From: Planctomycetota bacterium
Lineage (GTDB): Bacteria; Planctomycetota; Planctomycetia; Pirellulales; Lacipirellulaceae
Length of the DNA stretch: 8,448 bases
Direction of reading: 5' to 3'
Assembly: GCA_022614705.1 (NCBI GenBank)
Contig: JAKEIB010000395.1
Span: forward strand, 1 to 8,448
The notes beneath the pieces were generated by a model. That model saw only the letters and a program-made list of their open reading frames with translations, was not told the DNA's origin and searched no databases. This document shows, piece after piece, positions 6,291 to 8,448 of the stretch (position 1 is its first letter; the number at the start of each line of letters is the position of its first letter). The translations under genes and the position numbers were made by a program.

Positions 6291-7055
6291 CTATACCGTT
6301 TGCGGTGAGTGGGAGGCGATTGGCTGGCCGTCAAATCGATTCACTCTGCGGACGCCGATTTTCATCGCAGCCAAACCCGTGAAATCGCGGTCGCGGTACG
6401 GTGTGTAGTCCGCGCTGCGTTCCATCCAATGTCGCGCGATCACATCCGCGCAGTACGCGACACGCATGCCGCGGCGATGAACGCGGACAAAGAACTCGAC
6501 GTGCTCATTGAGCTTTAGCTCCTCGTCCCAGCCGCCAAGCCCCAGAATTTCCTCCGTGCGGGCCACAAAGAAGTTGTGTACCACGTCGCACAGCTGGTAG
6601 TTCGGGAACGACGCAAGGGTCGCGAGCACGAGCCGTAAATCGCCGTCTTGAAAACGAAAGATTCCGTGAAACGGCTGCCAGCGGCGCCGGGTAAACAAAA
6701 ACTTGCGTTTGCAGCGGTGGTAGTCCCCGCCAGCTATGTCGACCACGCCGCTGGCGACCAGGTCCAGCAGGCAATCGATTCGCGTGTGGCGCGAAAACTC
6801 AAGGTCGTCGTCTAAAAGCAGGAAGTACGGGGTGCGAATATGCCGCAATAATGCGTTGCGACCCGCGCTTAAACCGACATCTTCGGCGAGCCGCAAGTAA
6901 TCGACGTCTCCCCTCCAAGTGGGAGTAAAACCATCGTCCGCAACGGCAATGGCCAATTGCGGATAAAAGCGACGAATGCTGCGGATCAGTCGCTCCAGGG
7001 CTCGTGGTCGCTGAAACGTCTTGATGATCGCTGTGACTTGCGATAGCTCAGCCAT
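6291..7055 (-). CDS. GT-A glycosyltransferase resembling beta-1,4-N-acetylgalactosaminyltransferases
   Basis: This 254-residue cytosolic enzyme (numbered from the ATG at 7055) probably transfers a hexose or N-acetylhexosamine. The fold starts at once with VTAIIKTFQRPRALERLI, then AVADDG (DDG 40-42), the AEDVGLSAGRNALL segment, and the DxD-type LDDDLEF (81-87). The C-terminal half has HNFFVART (160-167) and GWDEELKLNEHVEFFVR (175-191), followed by MRVAYCADVIARHW. The NFF(L/V)ART...GWD..LK..EH.EFF wording recalls the GT12/B4GALNT group and its bacterial GT2 relatives. Start choice: the frame continues to ATG 7094 and TTG 7097, but those residues are not conserved. Starting at 7055 leaves 63 bp for promoters to the divergent sulfotransferase and has AGGG 9 nt upstream. 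It lies 238 bp upstream of the other glycosyltransferase, same strand. The sugar specificity is a guess from motif wording. Confidence 0.85.
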   Translation of the reverse strand: MAELSQVTAIIKTFQRPRALERLIRSIRRFYPQLAIAVADDGFTPTWRGDVDYLRLAEDVGLSAGRNALLRHIRTPYFLLLDDDLEFSRHTRIDCLLDLVASGVVDIAGGDYHRCKRKFLFTRRRWQPFHGIFRFQDGDLRLVLATLASFPNYQLCDVVHNFFVARTEEILGLGGWDEELKLNEHVEFFVRVHRRGMRVAYCADVIARHWMERSADYTPYRDRDFTGLAAMKIGVRRVNRFDGQPIASHSPQTV

Positions 7056-7118
7056 AACCGCTAGCCCTGGAGAAGTAAGACAAATCCCGTTCATCAATTA
7101 TTTCGAGCCGAGCAACCG

Positions 7119-8054
7119 ATGAACTTAACAAGCGCCGGCCCAGAAGATCGCACGATAGCAATGCATCCGATAACGATTCCAATAGACTCTGAGGTGGAAA
7201 ACTTGCGTCCAAAGAAGCGCGCGCCGAAGTTGCGCCGAGAATTCGGCCGGTTAGTTGTTCAGGCAAAAACGCTGGCGATGCGACCTACAGCGCTGATGGC
7301 CCGAAACCAATTCCTGTTCATTCTGGGCCACATGCGATCGGGTTCGAGCCTCCTATGCCACTTGTTGTGCACCTCGGATGACATCGTCGGCTTTGGGGAA
7401 ACTCACAACAACTACCGCCGCCGCAGCGACTTGGCCAAGCTTTTGATGTGCGTTCACAACCATACGGGTGAAAATCCGCTGCGGTACCGCTACGTGCTCG
7501 ATAAGATCGTGGGGTGCCAGCATGTGATGAGCACGTCGGTACTAACCGATCGCCGCTGTCGATTCGTGTTCCTCGTACGCGAGCCGGTGGCGACCATCGC
7601 CAGTCTCGTTGCCATGCGTCGGCAGTTTCACGACGAAACCGACCAACAACTTGTCGAGTTCGCGACGCAGCACTACACCGAACGGCTGGGACAGCTTCTC
7701 CAACTGGCCGAGACGATCGACCATCCCCAGCGATGCCTGCTGGTGACCCACCAACGACTGCTTTCTGAGACACCGTCAGCCTTCCAGGCGTTGGAGCGAT
7801 TCCTCGATCTGCGCGCGGCGCTGCGCGAAGATTACAACATCTTGCCCACCACCGGCCAACCAGGTATCGGCGATCCGTCGCCCAGCATTCGCCTGGGCAA
7901 AATCGATCGGTCATTGCCGCGCAAGCACGTTGATTTATCAGCGCCGCTGCGAGTTCACTTGAAACGGTGCTACGACAACTGCGTCGCAATGCTCGGCGAG
8001 AATTTCCAAACATCTAGTGCCCAACCTCTCGCGATTTACAAGCGTGCCGCTTGA
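7119..8054 (+). CDS. PAPS-dependent sulfotransferase-like protein
   Basis: This protein of up to 311 residues very likely transfers a sulfo group from PAPS to a sugar or other hydroxyl. The conserved core starts at NQFLFILGHMRSGSSLLCHLL: the 5'-phosphosulfate-binding loop is GHMRSGSSL (70-78). The 3'-phosphate-binding segment is RFVFLVREPVATIASL (148-163), with Arg154 and Ser162 at the expected places. GFGETH (91-96) fits the region carrying the catalytic base in this fold. The first ~60 residues are basic and poorly conserved, so ATG 7161 is a plausible alternative start; neither start has a strong Shine-Dalgarno. No signal peptide or clear membrane anchor is visible, which suggests a cytosolic enzyme, unlike Golgi-type homologues. 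It is divergent from the GalNAc-transferase-like gene, 63 bp apart. The neighbours suggest a glycan acceptor, but a different substrate cannot be excluded. Confidence 0.85.
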   Translation: MNLTSAGPEDRTIAMHPITIPIDSEVENLRPKKRAPKLRREFGRLVVQAKTLAMRPTALMARNQFLFILGHMRSGSSLLCHLLCTSDDIVGFGETHNNYRRRSDLAKLLMCVHNHTGENPLRYRYVLDKIVGCQHVMSTSVLTDRRCRFVFLVREPVATIASLVAMRRQFHDETDQQLVEFATQHYTERLGQLLQLAETIDHPQRCLLVTHQRLLSETPSAFQALERFLDLRAALREDYNILPTTGQPGIGDPSPSIRLGKIDRSLPRKHVDLSAPLRVHLKRCYDNCVAMLGENFQTSSAQPLAIYKRAA

Positions 8055-8364
8055 GCGATACGTCGAGACCGCTTTCTCCGACGCCGATCTCGCTCGAAAA
8101 TCGGCAATGTCGTTGGCCTCACAGGGGCCTTCCACACGACGTTTTCAACATTGCGTTCCGCCATCAAACGACCCTCGTTTGATAGCGATCCCGTCTGGAA
8201 TATCATCCCGAGATCCGCCCCAAGGTCCACATAGATTCCTCGGCGGACATTGGAATGACAGCGGGCCAAGTGGCAACCGGTATCGCTACTCCGATTTCGC
8301 AGTTTCTTGCGGAAATCCCAGGCTGCAATTAAAGTATTACTGACGCGCAATCAGTAGTGTCCGG
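8055..8364. other. Stretch without a convincing gene next to a possible insertion sequence
   Basis: About 310 bp follow the sulfotransferase. A - strand frame runs from a TTG at 8350 to 8036 (104 codons), with TGA directly upstream. It overlaps the sulfotransferase end, and its second half turns Arg-rich. I recognise no family in it, and it may be a remnant cut by the adjacent element or simply chance. A short perfect palindrome, TACTGA (8338-8343) and TCAGTA (8351-8356) with a 7-nt loop, sits near the right end. No terminator with a T-tract was seen after the sulfotransferase. Confidence 0.4.
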
Positions 8365-8448
8365 CTATAAGTCGAACAGTTTCAGTTGGTTAGGGTCGGA
8401 GGATTCTGGAAACGGTTGATGTTTGGCGGTGAGGGCCTCAAACAGCGG
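8351..8448 (-). mobile_element. Possible end of an insertion sequence
   Basis: The putative transposase tail is followed within about 10 bp by TAGTGTCCGGCTAT (8355-8368, + strand), worded like an IS terminal inverted repeat. The other end and any target-site duplication lie outside the window, so the exact boundary is unknown. Confidence 0.3.
8365..8448 (-). CDS. C-terminal end of an unidentified protein, possibly an IS transposase (start outside window)
   Basis: Reading from the right edge on the - strand gives 27 codons in one open frame (PLFEALTAKHQPFPES, then SDPNQLKLFDL) and a TAG at 8365-8367. The frame is open at the edge, so the gene starts beyond the window. The ending QLKLFDL, immediately followed by GCCGGACACTACTGA, looks like the tail of a transposase next to the end of its insertion sequence. 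That is a judgement from style only: no catalytic DDE residues are inside the window and I cannot name the family. It could be any C-terminus. Confidence 0.5.
   Translation of the reverse strand, partial: PLFEALTAKHQPFPESSDPNQLKLFDL

Overview
The window looks like chromosomal DNA from a GC-rich bacterium, most likely a planctomycete of the Pirellulales type. This rests on codon use, metal-uptake permeases fused to DtxR-like domains, long palindromic purine-rich intergenic repeats, and a sulfotransferase/glycosyltransferase neighbourhood. The lineage is inferred from gene style; no marker gene such as rRNA is present.

Left part (1-4019, all + strand): a Mn/Zn/Fe-type (cluster 9) ABC import operon. 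It holds the C-terminal end of the substrate-binding protein, the ATPase, and two paralogous membrane permeases. ATPase and first permease overlap by ATGA; the second permease follows after 189 bp that contain a long hairpin. Both permeases carry a C-terminal cytoplasmic extension resembling the winged-helix plus metal-binding/dimerisation region of DtxR/MntR repressors. This suggests a transporter that senses cytosolic metal in its own permease subunits. It is the most interesting system here.

Middle (4020-5161): a second long hairpin repeat fills the space between the convergent second permease and nfo (endonuclease IV, - strand, all catalytic ligands present). An AGGAGC-rich palindrome lies upstream of nfo.

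Right part (5162-8054): a small surface-glycan cluster. It has two GT-A glycosyltransferases on the - strand, one with a galactosyltransferase-type C-terminal motif and one resembling beta-1,4-GalNAc transferases. A divergent PAPS-type sulfotransferase lies on the + strand. Together they suggest synthesis of a sulfated glycan.

Right edge (8055-8448): about 310 bp without a convincing gene, then the last 27 codons of a - strand gene that may be an insertion-sequence transposase. No tRNA, rRNA or CRISPR array was seen.
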